Assembly (NCBI RefSeq): GCF_016917755.1
Contig: NZ_CP070326.1
Span: 3,410,001 to 3,474,000, forward strand
Source: Streptomyces noursei
Lineage (GTDB): Bacteria; Actinomycetota; Actinomycetes; Streptomycetales; Streptomycetaceae
Direction: 5' to 3'
DNA length: 64,000 bases
Part shown: positions 1 to 8,888 of the stretch, piece after piece
How positions within the stretch are numbered: the first letter of the stretch is position 1
How the letters are laid out: the number at the start of each line of letters is the position of its first letter
Notes under the pieces: generated by a model
Seen by the model: the letters and a program-made list of their open reading frames with translations, nothing else
What the model was told of the DNA's origin: nothing
The model's database searches: none
Translations under genes and position numbers: made by a program

Positions 1-247
1 GGCCGACCGATGGCGGCCCGCCGCTGGCAGTAACCGAAGCAATAGCACTTCGACAAGACGGGCGATACGGTTCGGCATGTTGACGCTCCTCTACAGCGTT
101 GGCCGCGCCCCCGGACGTTCGCCGCTCCAGCAACGTCGCGGGGGTCTCTTTGTGTCGTCCCATCGAAGTGGGCCAGGGTTCCTTGAAAGAGGCGCCAGCC
201 AGGGGGCCAGGAAGGGGCCAGAATGGGAACGGAGAGGGGGCCAGCGA
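1..247. other. upstream flank, no gene assigned
   Basis: Nothing convincing is coded before the XRE gene at 248. An open frame continues upstream from 77, but its first 57 codons are Arg/Gly-rich and lack a ribosome site, so they are treated as leader. Confidence 0.5.
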
Positions 248-1489
248 GTGGCGGATGAACGGCGACGGCAGTTCGGTGCGTACTTGGCACGCCTGAGACG
301 CGATGCCCACAAGAGTCAACGTCAGCTTGCTGCCTTACTGTGTGCTGTCTCGGGCACACCGTCCCTCACGCGGAACGAGGTCTCCCGGTGGGAGCGCGGC
401 GAGCGCATTCCGGAAGCCTGGCTGCCGTTCATCGCGGAAGTCTTAGGGGTTCCTGTCGGAGAATTGGAACGAGCCGCCGCGCACGCCCGCGGTGAGTCGG
501 ACGGGCCACCGTTCGGGGCCGCCGTGATCCTCTCCGAGCTGATTCCGCCGCGCGACCTGTTGGCGCCACTCGCCACACGCGCCGGTCGCCGCATCGGCAG
601 CGACGACGTGGCGAACCTCGCAGCCCGTGTACACGGCTTCCGACTCGCCGATGACGTACTCGCCGGGGGCGATCTCATGGCACCCGTGTTCCGCGAACTC
701 AACGCAGCCATGCGGTTGTACCGCGAGAGCACGCACACAGAAGCGGTCGGCAGTGCACTGTTGGCCCAGATCGGCGAACTGGCTCAGATCGCCGGATGGA
801 TCGCCAGTGATGCGGGACGTCACGAGAAGGCTGAACACGTGTACCGCATCGGGATCGAAGCGGCGCGGCAGGCAGGGAACGGCCCGTTGGTCGCGAACCT
901 AGCGGGGAGCCTCGCCTACCAACTCAGCAACACCGGACAAGAACGCGTCGGCCTCGATCTCGCTCGCGCCGCCCTGGCGGAAGCCGGACCGGACGCCCCG
1001 TCCAAGACGCGTGCACTTTTCTTCGACCGCGTGGCGTGGGCCCACGCCCGCGCCGGAGAGGCACAGCCCGCAATGCAGGCGCTCGGGCAAGCGCACGACG
1101 CGCTGAGCAAAGCCGACGAAGACGCGCCCCGATGGGCGTACTGGGTGAGCACGGAAGAACTTGAGGTGATGGACGCCCGAGTCTTCACCGAACTGCACCG
1201 TCCCTTGCGTGCCGTTCCGTTGTTGACCGACGTACTGAGCCGCTACGACGCCACACACGCGCGAGAGGTCGCCCTCTACCGCTCATGGCTCGCGGTCGCC
1301 CTTGCCAACGCCAACGAGCCGGAGCAAGCAGCCGAGGAAGCACGACGTGTTGTCTCCGCGTCTGCGGATATGGCGAGTGACCGCACCGCCTCTCGGGCTC
1401 GTGTCGTACTCCAGCGACTCCGGGACTTCGAGGAAGTACCCGAGGTCCGCGACTTGCTTCACGATCACGGGCATGTACTCAGTGCGTAA
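248..1489 (+). CDS. XRE-family regulator with C-terminal helical repeats
   Basis: 413 aa, probably a cytoplasmic DNA-binding regulator. Residues about 8-70 form an XRE-type helix-turn-helix (RRDAHKSQRQLAALL then NEVSRWERGERIPE). The rest is Ala/Leu-rich helical repeats resembling TPRs, the usual architecture of Streptomyces stand-alone XRE regulators that sense peptides or small ligands. The frame opens at 77, but the GTG at 248 is preferred because GGAGAGGGGG lies just upstream and the DNA-binding domain begins a few residues later. No obvious partner gene follows; a second XRE regulator starts 343 bp downstream in the same direction. The target is unknown. Confidence 0.85.
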   Translation: MADERRRQFGAYLARLRRDAHKSQRQLAALLCAVSGTPSLTRNEVSRWERGERIPEAWLPFIAEVLGVPVGELERAAAHARGESDGPPFGAAVILSELIPPRDLLAPLATRAGRRIGSDDVANLAARVHGFRLADDVLAGGDLMAPVFRELNAAMRLYRESTHTEAVGSALLAQIGELAQIAGWIASDAGRHEKAEHVYRIGIEAARQAGNGPLVANLAGSLAYQLSNTGQERVGLDLARAALAEAGPDAPSKTRALFFDRVAWAHARAGEAQPAMQALGQAHDALSKADEDAPRWAYWVSTEELEVMDARVFTELHRPLRAVPLLTDVLSRYDATHAREVALYRSWLAVALANANEPEQAAEEARRVVSASADMASDRTASRARVVLQRLRDFEEVPEVRDLLHDHGHVLSA

Positions 1490-1832
1490 GGCAATAACGG
1501 GGGTTGGTGGCAGGTTCGAGGAGCCGTTGCCGTGTCGACTCGCTCCCGTCCTGCGACGGCTCGGAGAACACCGGACCGTGCCCGACGTCGCCGAGGTCTT
1601 GGAAAAGGCCCGTGCATGACAGTTACTGCTCGCGGACCGGCCCGACGGTAGTGGCGATCCAGCGGAGGTAGGCATCCGACCCGGCCACGAGCGGAACGGC
1701 CGAGACTTCGGGGTTCTTCCCGCCGTGGCGGTGCAGCCGTAAGCCCACGGTGGGTCACCCACCATGGGCTTGCCGTCGGGTGACGGGACGTAGCATGGGC
1801 AGTAACCGTCATTCGGCTACCCGGAGTTGGTC
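1490..1832. other. intergenic region with a hairpin and a possible decayed ORF
   Basis: No intact gene assigned. An imperfect inverted repeat at 1743-1769 (arms GCCCACGGTGGG and CCCACCATGGGC) could be a terminator or operator. On the minus strand a 41-codon frame ending at 1623 has a protein-like composition (ending VAGSDAYLRWIATTVGPVREQ), but a stop precedes it and its apparent N-terminus is in another frame. It may be a frameshifted remnant; confidence is low. Confidence 0.3.
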
Positions 1833-3095
1833 ATGAGGCCATCAACTGCGATCCCGGCAGAGGTACTGGCTCGGAGTGATGTCCGAGAAGCCATTGAGGC
1901 GCATGACTTCGGCCAGCTCTTCTACCTGGTTCGAAAATGGGCCGGGATCACCTACAACCAAATTGCGGAATCGTGCGGTATCGAGTCTTCCCGCATCAGC
2001 GAACTCGCGCGCGGCGAGGGTTCGATTAGCGCACTGACGAAAATTGAAAAGATAGCCGACGCGCTTCGCATCCCGGGCCATATGCTAAGACTCACCCCCA
2101 GGCCGTGGGAGTCATTGCCGGGGGTTGCTGATTCGCATGCCGACCACGCCGCACCGCGACGGATCTCCATTTCAAACGAAGCGCGAGGCGATGAATACGT
2201 AGAGGCGATTCGAGAAACCTCGCAAAGGCTGATCGCTCTTGACAACGAGCTCAATGGCTTACCGATTGCAGACGTGGCGGCGCGCTCATTCAAAGCGGTG
2301 CATCGCCGTCTCGGCGGTGGCGAACCCGAGCCGAAGCACGAGCGAGACATTCAGGCTGCGGCCGCAGAGCTGGCGGAGGTCGCGGGATGGGCCCTGTTTG
2401 ACGCGGAGAAGTACGAAGCGGCACGCCGATTCAATCAGGAGGCTCTGTTTCTGGCGCGAACGTCAGGAGATCGGGCCATTGAACTCCTGATTCTGCAGAA
2501 CATGAGCATGCAGTCCGGGTGGCAAGGGCGACCACGGGAAGAGATGGCCATCGCCCGATCGGTTCTTGACCAACAGAACCTGTCACCACGCGTTGAAGCA
2601 ATCTTTAGGATGCGTGAAGCCAGGGGGTTGTTCGCCTCAGGTCGAACGACCGAAGCCATGAAGATATTCGACCGCGCACGCTCTCTGATCGAGGATGGCG
2701 CGAGAATCAGTGACCCTTTCTGGGCCTGGTGGATCAGCGCCGATGAAGTTAACGGTCATCTGGCCCTCGTACTCCAAGATTCGGGCGACTGGAGATCCGC
2801 CATCCCACTGCTCCAGGAAAATGTATATAACCAACGTCGCCCACGGGTCGGATATCAGGGAATTTATTCCGCGCGACTCCTGGACTCGCTCTTGAGTGAG
2901 AAGGCGTGGCTGGAAGCAGGGGAATTGCTCGAATTCATCATTCCGACTGTTTCCGAAATCGGTTCGGTGCGCGCGCGGAATCTACTGAGGGGAACCGTCG
3001 CAATCGGGGAGGGGGAGGCGAAAATTCCTGAGAGCCTTCGCGACGCCCTCCACGGAGTAAGTGAAGCCATGCAAGAGGACCCGTACACGCTATGA
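1833..3095 (+). CDS. XRE-family regulator with helical repeats
   Basis: 420 aa. An XRE helix-turn-helix lies at about residues 28-88 (WAGITYNQIAESCGIESSRI), followed by a long helical-repeat region with TPR character. The ATG at 1833 is chosen over an in-frame TTG at 1827 because GGAG sits 6 nt ahead of the ATG. Codon use is less GC-biased than most neighbours (many ATT, AAA and GAA codons), suggesting later acquisition or weak expression. It belongs to the same broad class as the preceding gene but is not a close duplicate. Ligand and target are not visible. Confidence 0.85.
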   Translation: MRPSTAIPAEVLARSDVREAIEAHDFGQLFYLVRKWAGITYNQIAESCGIESSRISELARGEGSISALTKIEKIADALRIPGHMLRLTPRPWESLPGVADSHADHAAPRRISISNEARGDEYVEAIRETSQRLIALDNELNGLPIADVAARSFKAVHRRLGGGEPEPKHERDIQAAAAELAEVAGWALFDAEKYEAARRFNQEALFLARTSGDRAIELLILQNMSMQSGWQGRPREEMAIARSVLDQQNLSPRVEAIFRMREARGLFASGRTTEAMKIFDRARSLIEDGARISDPFWAWWISADEVNGHLALVLQDSGDWRSAIPLLQENVYNQRRPRVGYQGIYSARLLDSLLSEKAWLEAGELLEFIIPTVSEIGSVRARNLLRGTVAIGEGEAKIPESLRDALHGVSEAMQEDPYTL

Positions 3096-3289
3096 GGCGG
3101 GAACCACAGGAACCAACTGCCGCCGGCGCCCGAGCATGGCACTGCGACGGCAACGTCCTCCGGCGTTGAACTGACAGCCCGACCCGGGCCCCCAGTTCCA
3201 ACGGCCCCCTCCGGCGCGGAGGATGACCGTTGGGGCTGGGGCCGACCGCAGATGGCCACGGTCCCCGCCCCGTCGCTCACTCCCCGGGC

Positions 3290-3523
3290 TCACTCCTCCG
3301 GCGGGAACACCGTCTCCCCGCTCTCCACCGCGGTGATCGTGATCGCCTCCACCGGGCACCCCTCGGCCGCCGCCAGCACCCCGCCCGCGGGCTCGGCCTC
3401 CGGCTCGACGGGGTGCGACTGCCGCGCCGCGTCCAGCCGGAACCGCTCCGGCGCGGTCCCCGCGCACAGCCCCGACCCGATGCAGACGCCCCGGTCCACC
3501 GCCACCCGCCAACGCTCCGCCAT
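3290..3523 (-). CDS. [3Fe-4S]-type ferredoxin
   Basis: 77 aa small soluble electron carrier. Cysteines at 14, 20 and 56 (CIGSGLC and EGCPVEAI) with Gly/Ser where a fourth ligand would lie match the [3Fe-4S] ferredoxins that donate electrons to bacterial P450s. The ATG overlaps the stop of the upstream aldehyde dehydrogenase by one base (TGATG), so the two are translationally coupled. No P450 is adjacent; the nearest is the CYP125-like gene at 15,967, which shares an operator-like motif with this locus, so this ferredoxin is a candidate redox partner (inference). Confidence 0.88.
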   Translation of the reverse strand: MAERWRVAVDRGVCIGSGLCAGTAPERFRLDAARQSHPVEPEAEPAGGVLAAAEGCPVEAITITAVESGETVFPPEE

Positions 3524-4974
3524 CAGGCACCCGCCGGCAGGTGGATCATCTTGTGCTCCAGGTACTCGCCGAACCCCTCGGGCCCGAACTCCCGCCCGAT
3601 CCCGGAGTTCTTGTAGCCGCCGAACGGCCCGAGCATGTCGATGCTGAAGGTGTTCACCGAGTACGTCCCGGTCCGCACCCGCCGCGCGATGTCGATGCCG
3701 CGCTCGACGTCCGCCGTCCACACCGACCCCGACAGCCCGTACTCCGAGTCGTCGGCGATCCGCACCGCCTCCTCCTCGTCCCCGTACGGCAGCAGGCAGA
3801 TCACCGGCCCGAAGATCTCCTCGCGCGCGATCCGCATCCCGTTGTCGACCCCGCCGAAGAGCGTCGGCTCGACGTACCAGCCGGTCGGCTGCCCCTCCGG
3901 CCGGCCGCCGCCGGTCAGCACCTCGGCGCCTTCCTTCTGCCCCAGCGCGATGTAGTCCAGCGAACGCTGCTGCTGGCGACGGGCGACCAGCGGTCCGACC
4001 TCCGTGGCCGGATCCAGCGGGTCGCCGACGGTCAACGCGCCAGCCGCCGCGGCGAACCGCTCGGCGATCTCGTCGTAGCGGCTGCGCGGGGCGAGGATCC
4101 GGGTCTGCGCCACGCACGCCTGCCCGTTGATCATCCAGGCGAACGGCACGATCCCGGCCAACGCCGCGTCCAGATCCGCGTCCGGCAGGATCACCGCCGC
4201 CGACTTGCCGCCCAACTCCAGCGTCACCCGCGTGAGGTTGCGGGCCGCCACCTCCATGACCCGCTTGCCGGCCGCCACCGACCCGGTGAACGACACCTTG
4301 TCCACGCCCGGGTGCCCGACCAGGTACTCGCTGACCTCCCGGTCGGCCGGCAGGATCGACAGCACCCCCGCCGGCAGCCCCGCCTCCGTCACGATCTCCG
4401 CGAGCAGATAGGCGTCCAGCGGGGTCTCCGGCGAGACCTTCAGCACCACCGAGCACCCGGCCAGCAGCGCCGGCGCGAGCTTGGCGGCGGCGGTGAACTG
4501 CGGGACGTTCCACGGCACGACGGCCGCGACCACCCCCACCGGCTCCCGCCGCACCAGCAGCGGCCCGAGCACCCCGGCCCGCCGCTCCTCGAACGGGAAC
4601 TCCCGCGCCACCGTGAGCGCCGCGTCCCACGCCATCATCGCGGCCAGCGACTGCACCATCACGCCCGAGGTGACCGGCGTCCCGTTCTGCGCCCCGATGA
4701 CCCGCGCGAACTCCTCGCTGCGCACCGCGAACGCGTCCTTGATCCGGCTCACCACCGCGATCCGCTCGTCCAACGGGGCGTTCGCCCACACCCCCGACTC
4801 GAAGGACGCCCGGGCGGCGGCCACCGCCCGGTCCACATCGGCCCGCGCGGCGTGCGGCACCCGCCCGATGACCTGCTCGGTGTGCGGCGAGACGACCTCG
4901 ATCGTTTCCGGCCCGGCCGGGTCGACCAACTCACCGCCTATATAGAGCTTTCCGTGCTCGACGAGGTCGCTCAT
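3523..4974 (-). CDS. NAD(P)-dependent aldehyde dehydrogenase
   Basis: 483 aa, full length for the ALDH superfamily; oxidises an aldehyde to a carboxylic acid with NAD(P)+. Visible motifs: PWN at 154-156, FTGS at 229-232, general-base Glu253 in LELGGKS and catalytic Cys287 in NGQAC. It is the first gene of a two-gene minus-strand operon with the ferredoxin. A KstR-type motif lies 165 bp upstream, which with the distant CYP125-like P450 suggests a terpenoid or steroid side-chain aldehyde as substrate (inference). The ATG at 4974 gives the normal family N-terminus. Confidence 0.9.
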   Translation of the reverse strand: MSDLVEHGKLYIGGELVDPAGPETIEVVSPHTEQVIGRVPHAARADVDRAVAAARASFESGVWANAPLDERIAVVSRIKDAFAVRSEEFARVIGAQNGTPVTSGVMVQSLAAMMAWDAALTVAREFPFEERRAGVLGPLLVRREPVGVVAAVVPWNVPQFTAAAKLAPALLAGCSVVLKVSPETPLDAYLLAEIVTEAGLPAGVLSILPADREVSEYLVGHPGVDKVSFTGSVAAGKRVMEVAARNLTRVTLELGGKSAAVILPDADLDAALAGIVPFAWMINGQACVAQTRILAPRSRYDEIAERFAAAAGALTVGDPLDPATEVGPLVARRQQQRSLDYIALGQKEGAEVLTGGGRPEGQPTGWYVEPTLFGGVDNGMRIAREEIFGPVICLLPYGDEEEAVRIADDSEYGLSGSVWTADVERGIDIARRVRTGTYSVNTFSIDMLGPFGGYKNSGIGREFGPEGFGEYLEHKMIHLPAGA

Positions 4975-5138
4975 AGCTGCCCGCCTCCCGACGGTCTCGA
5001 CGGATTGCGCTCCGGATGGCGGTTTTCTGACGCTCCATCAGAATCGCCACCAGAACTGATACCAGTTCCCTCCCGCGGAGTCCACGCCCACCACTCGAAT
5101 CCCAACTCCCCGTCCGCCACGAGGCGTTCCCCTGGCAC

Positions 5139-5152
5139 TGAAACTCGTTCTA
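5139..5152. promoter_or_regulatory. KstR-type operator candidate
   Basis: TGAAACTCGTTCTA is an exact match to the TetR-family KstR consensus TnnAACnnGTTnnA known from cholesterol-catabolism regulons. It lies in the 220-bp divergent region, 43 bp before the hydrolase start and 165 bp before the aldehyde dehydrogenase start. Flanking bases extend the dyad (AC...GT). No kstR gene is in the window. Confidence 0.55.
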
Positions 5153-5194
5153 GTTATAGTTGGGGCGACAACGGCGCAGGAGGGGGCGGGACCC

Positions 5195-6271
5195 ATGGCA
5201 CCGCAGGTGATCGACCACAAGGGCGGGGTGTGGAGCATCGCCGTCCCCATCCCGGACAACCCGCTCGGCCACACCCTCGTCCATCTCCTGGAGACCGACC
5301 GCGGCCCGGTCCTCGTCGACACCGGCTGGGACGACCCGGACTCCTGGGACGCGCTCACCGCCGGCATCACCGCCTGCGGCTTCGCCCCCGCCGACATCCA
5401 CGGCGTGGTGATCACCCACCACCACCCCGACCACCACGGGCTCTCCGCCGCGGTGCGGGAGACCTCCGGCGCCTGGATCGCCATGCACGCCGCCGACGCC
5501 GCGTTGATCCGGCGCGCCCGCGCGGCACGGCCCGGCCAGTGGCTCGACTACCTGCTCGTCAAGCTCACCGCGGCCGGGGCACCGGACGACCACCTGGAGC
5601 CCCTCCGCGCCGCCCGCGCCGCCCGCGCCGCCCGACGCGGCCGGAAGGCGCCCGCCCGACGGGCCGCACTGCCCGACCGCGGGATCGAGCCCGGCGCCCT
5701 CCTCGACCTCCCCGGCCGCCGCATCCGCGCCATCTGGACACCGGGCCACACCCCCGGCCACGTCTGCCTCCACCTGGAGGAGGCGCACCCCGCCCAACAG
5801 GACGCCCGACCCGCCACCTTCGGCCGGCTCTTCTCCGGCGACCACCTGCTCCCCGGCATCACCCCGCACATCGGCCTGTACGAGGACCCCGACGACGTCG
5901 CCCCCGACCTGCACGACCGGGGCGACCCGCTCGGCGACTACCTCGACTCCCTCGAACGCATCGCCCGCCTCGCGCCTGCCGAGGTGCTGCCGGCCCACCA
6001 GCACGCCTTCCCGGACGCCGCCGGCCGCGTCCGCGAGCTGATCGCCCACCACGAGGACCGCCTCAGCGACCTCCGCACGCTGCTCCGCGAACCGCGCACC
6101 GCCTGGCAGCTCGCGGCCGCCATGCAGTGGAACCGCCCCTGGGGCCAGATCCCCGCCGCCTCCCGCAACATCGCCGTCTCCGAGGCCGAGGCCCACCTCC
6201 GCCACCTGGTCAAGCGCGGCCACGTCGAGCCGGTTTCCGGTTCGGATCCGGTCCACTACCTAGCGATATAG
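5195..6271 (+). CDS. metallo-beta-lactamase-fold hydrolase
   Basis: 358 aa. The metal-binding HxHxDH motif is at residues 75-80 (ITHHHPDHHG), with a second conserved block GHTPGHVCLHLE and a GDHLLPGI segment, typical of Zn/Fe MBL hydrolases. The last ~90 residues look like the winged-helix tail found in LACTB2-like members. The start is supported by AGGAGGGGGCGGG directly upstream. It is divergent from the aldehyde dehydrogenase-ferredoxin pair across the KstR-like site, so it may hydrolyse a thioester or lactone in the same pathway (inference). An Ala/Arg-repetitive stretch (RAARAARAARR) sits mid-protein. Confidence 0.85.
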   Translation: MAPQVIDHKGGVWSIAVPIPDNPLGHTLVHLLETDRGPVLVDTGWDDPDSWDALTAGITACGFAPADIHGVVITHHHPDHHGLSAAVRETSGAWIAMHAADAALIRRARAARPGQWLDYLLVKLTAAGAPDDHLEPLRAARAARAARRGRKAPARRAALPDRGIEPGALLDLPGRRIRAIWTPGHTPGHVCLHLEEAHPAQQDARPATFGRLFSGDHLLPGITPHIGLYEDPDDVAPDLHDRGDPLGDYLDSLERIARLAPAEVLPAHQHAFPDAAGRVRELIAHHEDRLSDLRTLLREPRTAWQLAAAMQWNRPWGQIPAASRNIAVSEAEAHLRHLVKRGHVEPVSGSDPVHYLAI

Positions 6272-6487
6272 ACCGGTCGCCGCGGTCAGGTGACGGGCGG
6301 GCGGCCACCAACGGACCCGGGCCGGGCACCGGCACCGGTGATGCCCGGCCCACCGGGGAAAGCCGCACGGTGCGGCAGGCGAACGCCCCGCCCCACCGCG
6401 GGAGAGCGCAGAGCCGGCGACTGATCCCGAACCGGCCCGGCGGCCTCACCACCCCGGCCGCACCGGGCCCTCCCGACCGCCGGCGTT

Positions 6488-6650
6488 AAGGTGTGCGGGA
6501 CAATTTCATCCGTACCCGATCGGGGGGAAGCCGGTGCAAATCCGGCGCTGCCCCTCCCCTGAGCTCTCGGCTTCGTTCGAGCCCGGGGGCACCCCGTCCG
6601 TGAGCACGGCCGCCCCCACCGCGGCCGGACGAGCCGGAGCACCCGATGGG
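6488..6650 (+). promoter_or_regulatory. cobalamin riboswitch upstream of ECF operon
   Basis: The core GGGGGGAAGCCGGTGCAAAT then CCGGCGCTGCCCC matches the conserved junction of cobalamin riboswitches. A B12-box-like GAGCCGGAGCACCCG is at 6631-6645. The peripheral stem is GC-rich and diverged, and the usual ACTGT block is not clear, so exact ends are approximate. It lies about 190 bp ahead of the five-gene corrinoid-uptake cluster and is expected to shut it off when adenosylcobalamin is abundant. Confidence 0.72.
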
Positions 6651-6840
6651 GCACGACCAAGGCTCCCGCCACCGGATCCACCGCCCCCGCGGCCGACCGG
6701 TGCGCGGCGCCGTCGAGGTATGCGGAGCTGAGCCCGGTGCCACCGCGCCGCACGCCGCACGGGCGGCGCGGCCGGTCGCCCGAGCGCGGCTCGGCTTCGT
6801 ACCCCGCCGCGACCCGACCGACCCGAGAGGCACCCATCCG

Positions 6841-8193
6841 ATGGCCCGCATGGCCCCCACGGCTCCCCTGACCCCCGCGCCGCAGCCGCACTCCGCCGCC
6901 CCCCGGGCACGCCGCGCCGCCAGGACGCTGGCCGCCGTGGCGACCGCCGCCGTACTGGCCGGCGCCGCGGCCCCCGCCGCGTACGCCGACGGCCCGGCGG
7001 CCCCGCCGCAGCCGAAGCAGCAGAAGCTGCCCAAGGGGCTGTACGGCACCACGGACCCGCAGTACGACGGCGTGTGGCGGCAGTCGCTGGCGCTGCTGGC
7101 GCAGCACACGGTCGGGGTGCGCCCGGCGGCGACCGCGGTGGACTGGCTGGCGGGGCAGCAGTGCGCCGACGGCGGGTTCGCGGCGTACCGGGCCGACCCG
7201 GGCAAGGGCTGCGACGCCCACACGATGCGGGACACCAACCAGACGGCCGCCGCGATCCAGGCGCTGGCCGCGCTCGGCGGACACGGCGACGCGGTGCAGA
7301 AGGCCGTGACGTGGCTGAAGTCCGTCCAGCACGCGGACGGCGGCTGGAGCTCGATGCCCGCGGGGCCGGGCGGCGAGGCGAGCGACGCCAACTCCACGGC
7401 CGTGGTGATCGGGGCGCTCGCCGCGGCGGGCGCGAAGCCGGAGTCGGTGACGGCGAAGGGCGGCAAGTCGCCGTACGACGCGCTGCTGGGGTTCCGGCTG
7501 GGGTGCGACGCGAAGGAGGCGGAGCGCGGGGCGTTCACCTTCCAGTTGAAGAACCCCGCGCCGAACGCCGACGCGACCGCGGCCGCGGTCACCGGCGCGC
7601 TGGGCAAGGGCTTCGTCGTGGCGCCGGCGGGCAAGGACGCCGACCGGCCGGTCACGGCACCGGACTGCGCGAAGGGCGAGGTGCGGGGCAGCGACACGGC
7701 GGCCCGGACGGCGGCCGCGGACGGCGGCGCCGCCTGGCTCGTCGGGCAGCTGGACGCCGACGGGCAGCACCTGCGGTCCGCGATGCCGGGCGCCGAGCAG
7801 CAGCCGGACGTCGGCAACACCGCGGACACGGTGGTCGCGCTGGCGGCCGGCGCGTACGGCGCGGAAGCACAGAAACCGCTGGCCTGGTTGGAGAAGAACG
7901 CCGCGAGCTGGGCGAAGCAGAGCGGCCCGGCCGCGTACGCCCAGTTGATCTTCGCCGCGCACGCCACCGGCACCGACCCGCGGGCCTTCGCCGGCACCGA
8001 CCTGGTGGCCGCGCTGAACGCCACCGGGCCCGAGCCGGCCGGCAGCGGTGCGCCGTCCGCACAGAAGGACGCCGCGGACCGGAAGGACGACGGCGGCATC
8101 GGGATGTGGTGGGTGATCGGCGTCGGGCTCGCCTTCGGTGCCGGCATCGGCTTCCTGATCAGCGGTCGCAACAAGAACAAGAACGCGCTGTGA
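6841..8193 (+). CDS. surface-anchored prenyltransferase/transcobalamin-like alpha-barrel protein
   Basis: 450 aa secreted and membrane-anchored protein. A signal peptide (about residues 20-49, cleavage near AYA-D) is followed by alpha/alpha repeats of the prenyltransferase/squalene-cyclase fold (WLAGQQCADGGFAAY, WLKSVQHADGGW, DANSTAVVIGAL), and ends in one transmembrane helix plus basic tail (GLAFGAGIGFLISG then RNKNKN). The same alpha6-alpha6 fold forms the corrinoid-binding half of animal transcobalamin. As first gene behind a cobalamin riboswitch and ahead of an ECF transporter, it is a candidate extracellular corrinoid-binding protein (inference). An upstream extension of the frame is rejected because the signal peptide starts at ATG 6841. 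Confidence 0.75.
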   Translation: MARMAPTAPLTPAPQPHSAAPRARRAARTLAAVATAAVLAGAAAPAAYADGPAAPPQPKQQKLPKGLYGTTDPQYDGVWRQSLALLAQHTVGVRPAATAVDWLAGQQCADGGFAAYRADPGKGCDAHTMRDTNQTAAAIQALAALGGHGDAVQKAVTWLKSVQHADGGWSSMPAGPGGEASDANSTAVVIGALAAAGAKPESVTAKGGKSPYDALLGFRLGCDAKEAERGAFTFQLKNPAPNADATAAAVTGALGKGFVVAPAGKDADRPVTAPDCAKGEVRGSDTAARTAAADGGAAWLVGQLDADGQHLRSAMPGAEQQPDVGNTADTVVALAAGAYGAEAQKPLAWLEKNAASWAKQSGPAAYAQLIFAAHATGTDPRAFAGTDLVAALNATGPEPAGSGAPSAQKDAADRKDDGGIGMWWVIGVGLAFGAGIGFLISGRNKNKNAL

Positions 8194-8888
8194 GGGTGCT
8201 GCGGCAGGGGCGGACCCGGCGGGTCGCCGGGGCGCTGCTGCTAGCGGGGGTGGTGACCGGTCTGGGTGCCGGGCCCGCGCAGGCGCAGGAGTACCGGTAC
8301 TGGTCGTTCTGGGACGGCAGGCCGGCCACGGCCGGCGGCACGGGCGCCTCGTGGGGGTACGCCACGGAGGGGCCCGGCACCGCGCGGCCGGCGGACGGCG
8401 GCGTCGTCGGATTCCGCTTCACGGTGAGTGCGGACTCCGCGAAGGCGGCCGGTCCGCGCACCGCCCCGGACTTCGCCGCGCTCTGCGGGCGGACCCCGGC
8501 CGAGCCCGGCAGCAAGCGGGTCGGAGTGGTGATCGACTTCGGTACCGCGGGGGACGCGCCGCCCGGCGAGCGTCCGCCGGCGGGCCGGACGGCCTGTGCG
8601 CAGGTGCCGACGGACGCCTCGGCGGGCGAGGCGCTGGCCGCGGTCGCCAAGCCGCTGCGGTACGACGCCAGTGCGCTGCTGTGCGGGATCGCCGGCTATC
8701 CGCGGTCGGGCTGTGCCGAGCAGGTGGACGGCGGCGGGGCGACGGCGGCGAAGCCGACGCCCGGTGCCACCGGCGCCGCGGGCGGGGACGACGGCGGTGG
8801 GCCGTCGGCCGGGCTGATCGGCGGGATCGCAGCCGTGGTGGTGCTGGGCGCGGCCGGCGCGTGGCAGGCGCGTCGGCGGCGCGGATGA
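8190..8888 (+). CDS. secreted, C-terminally anchored protein in B12-uptake operon
   Basis: 232 aa. Signal peptide (cleavage near AQA-Q at residue ~33), an aromatic-rich mature start (EYRYWSFW, GASWGYATEG), four cysteines in the mature domain and a C-terminal helix with RRRR tail. The GTG at 8190 overlaps the preceding stop (GTGA). I recognise no domain with certainty; the Trp/Tyr/Gly pattern recalls the beta domain (DUF4430) that pairs with the alpha barrel in transcobalamin, suggesting a two-protein receptor. That is a hypothesis from motif resemblance and position only. Confidence 0.7.
   Translation: MRVLRQGRTRRVAGALLLAGVVTGLGAGPAQAQEYRYWSFWDGRPATAGGTGASWGYATEGPGTARPADGGVVGFRFTVSADSAKAAGPRTAPDFAALCGRTPAEPGSKRVGVVIDFGTAGDAPPGERPPAGRTACAQVPTDASAGEALAAVAKPLRYDASALLCGIAGYPRSGCAEQVDGGGATAAKPTPGATGAAGGDDGGGPSAGLIGGIAAVVVLGAAGAWQARRRRG

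Noticed and set aside
77..247. N-terminal extension of the first XRE gene
   Set aside because: Arg/Gly-rich, no ribosome site; GTG 248 with GGAGAGGGGG and immediate HTH is a better start.
3541..6489. 982-codon plus-strand open frame across the ALDH and MBL genes
   Set aside because: Arg/Pro/His-rich composition typical of antisense frames in GC-rich DNA; the ALDH and MBL genes have all motifs.
7074..8189. Long open frame overlapping the alpha-barrel protein in another frame
   Set aside because: Arg/Gly-rich shadow of high-GC coding DNA; only its end (from 8190) is a real gene.
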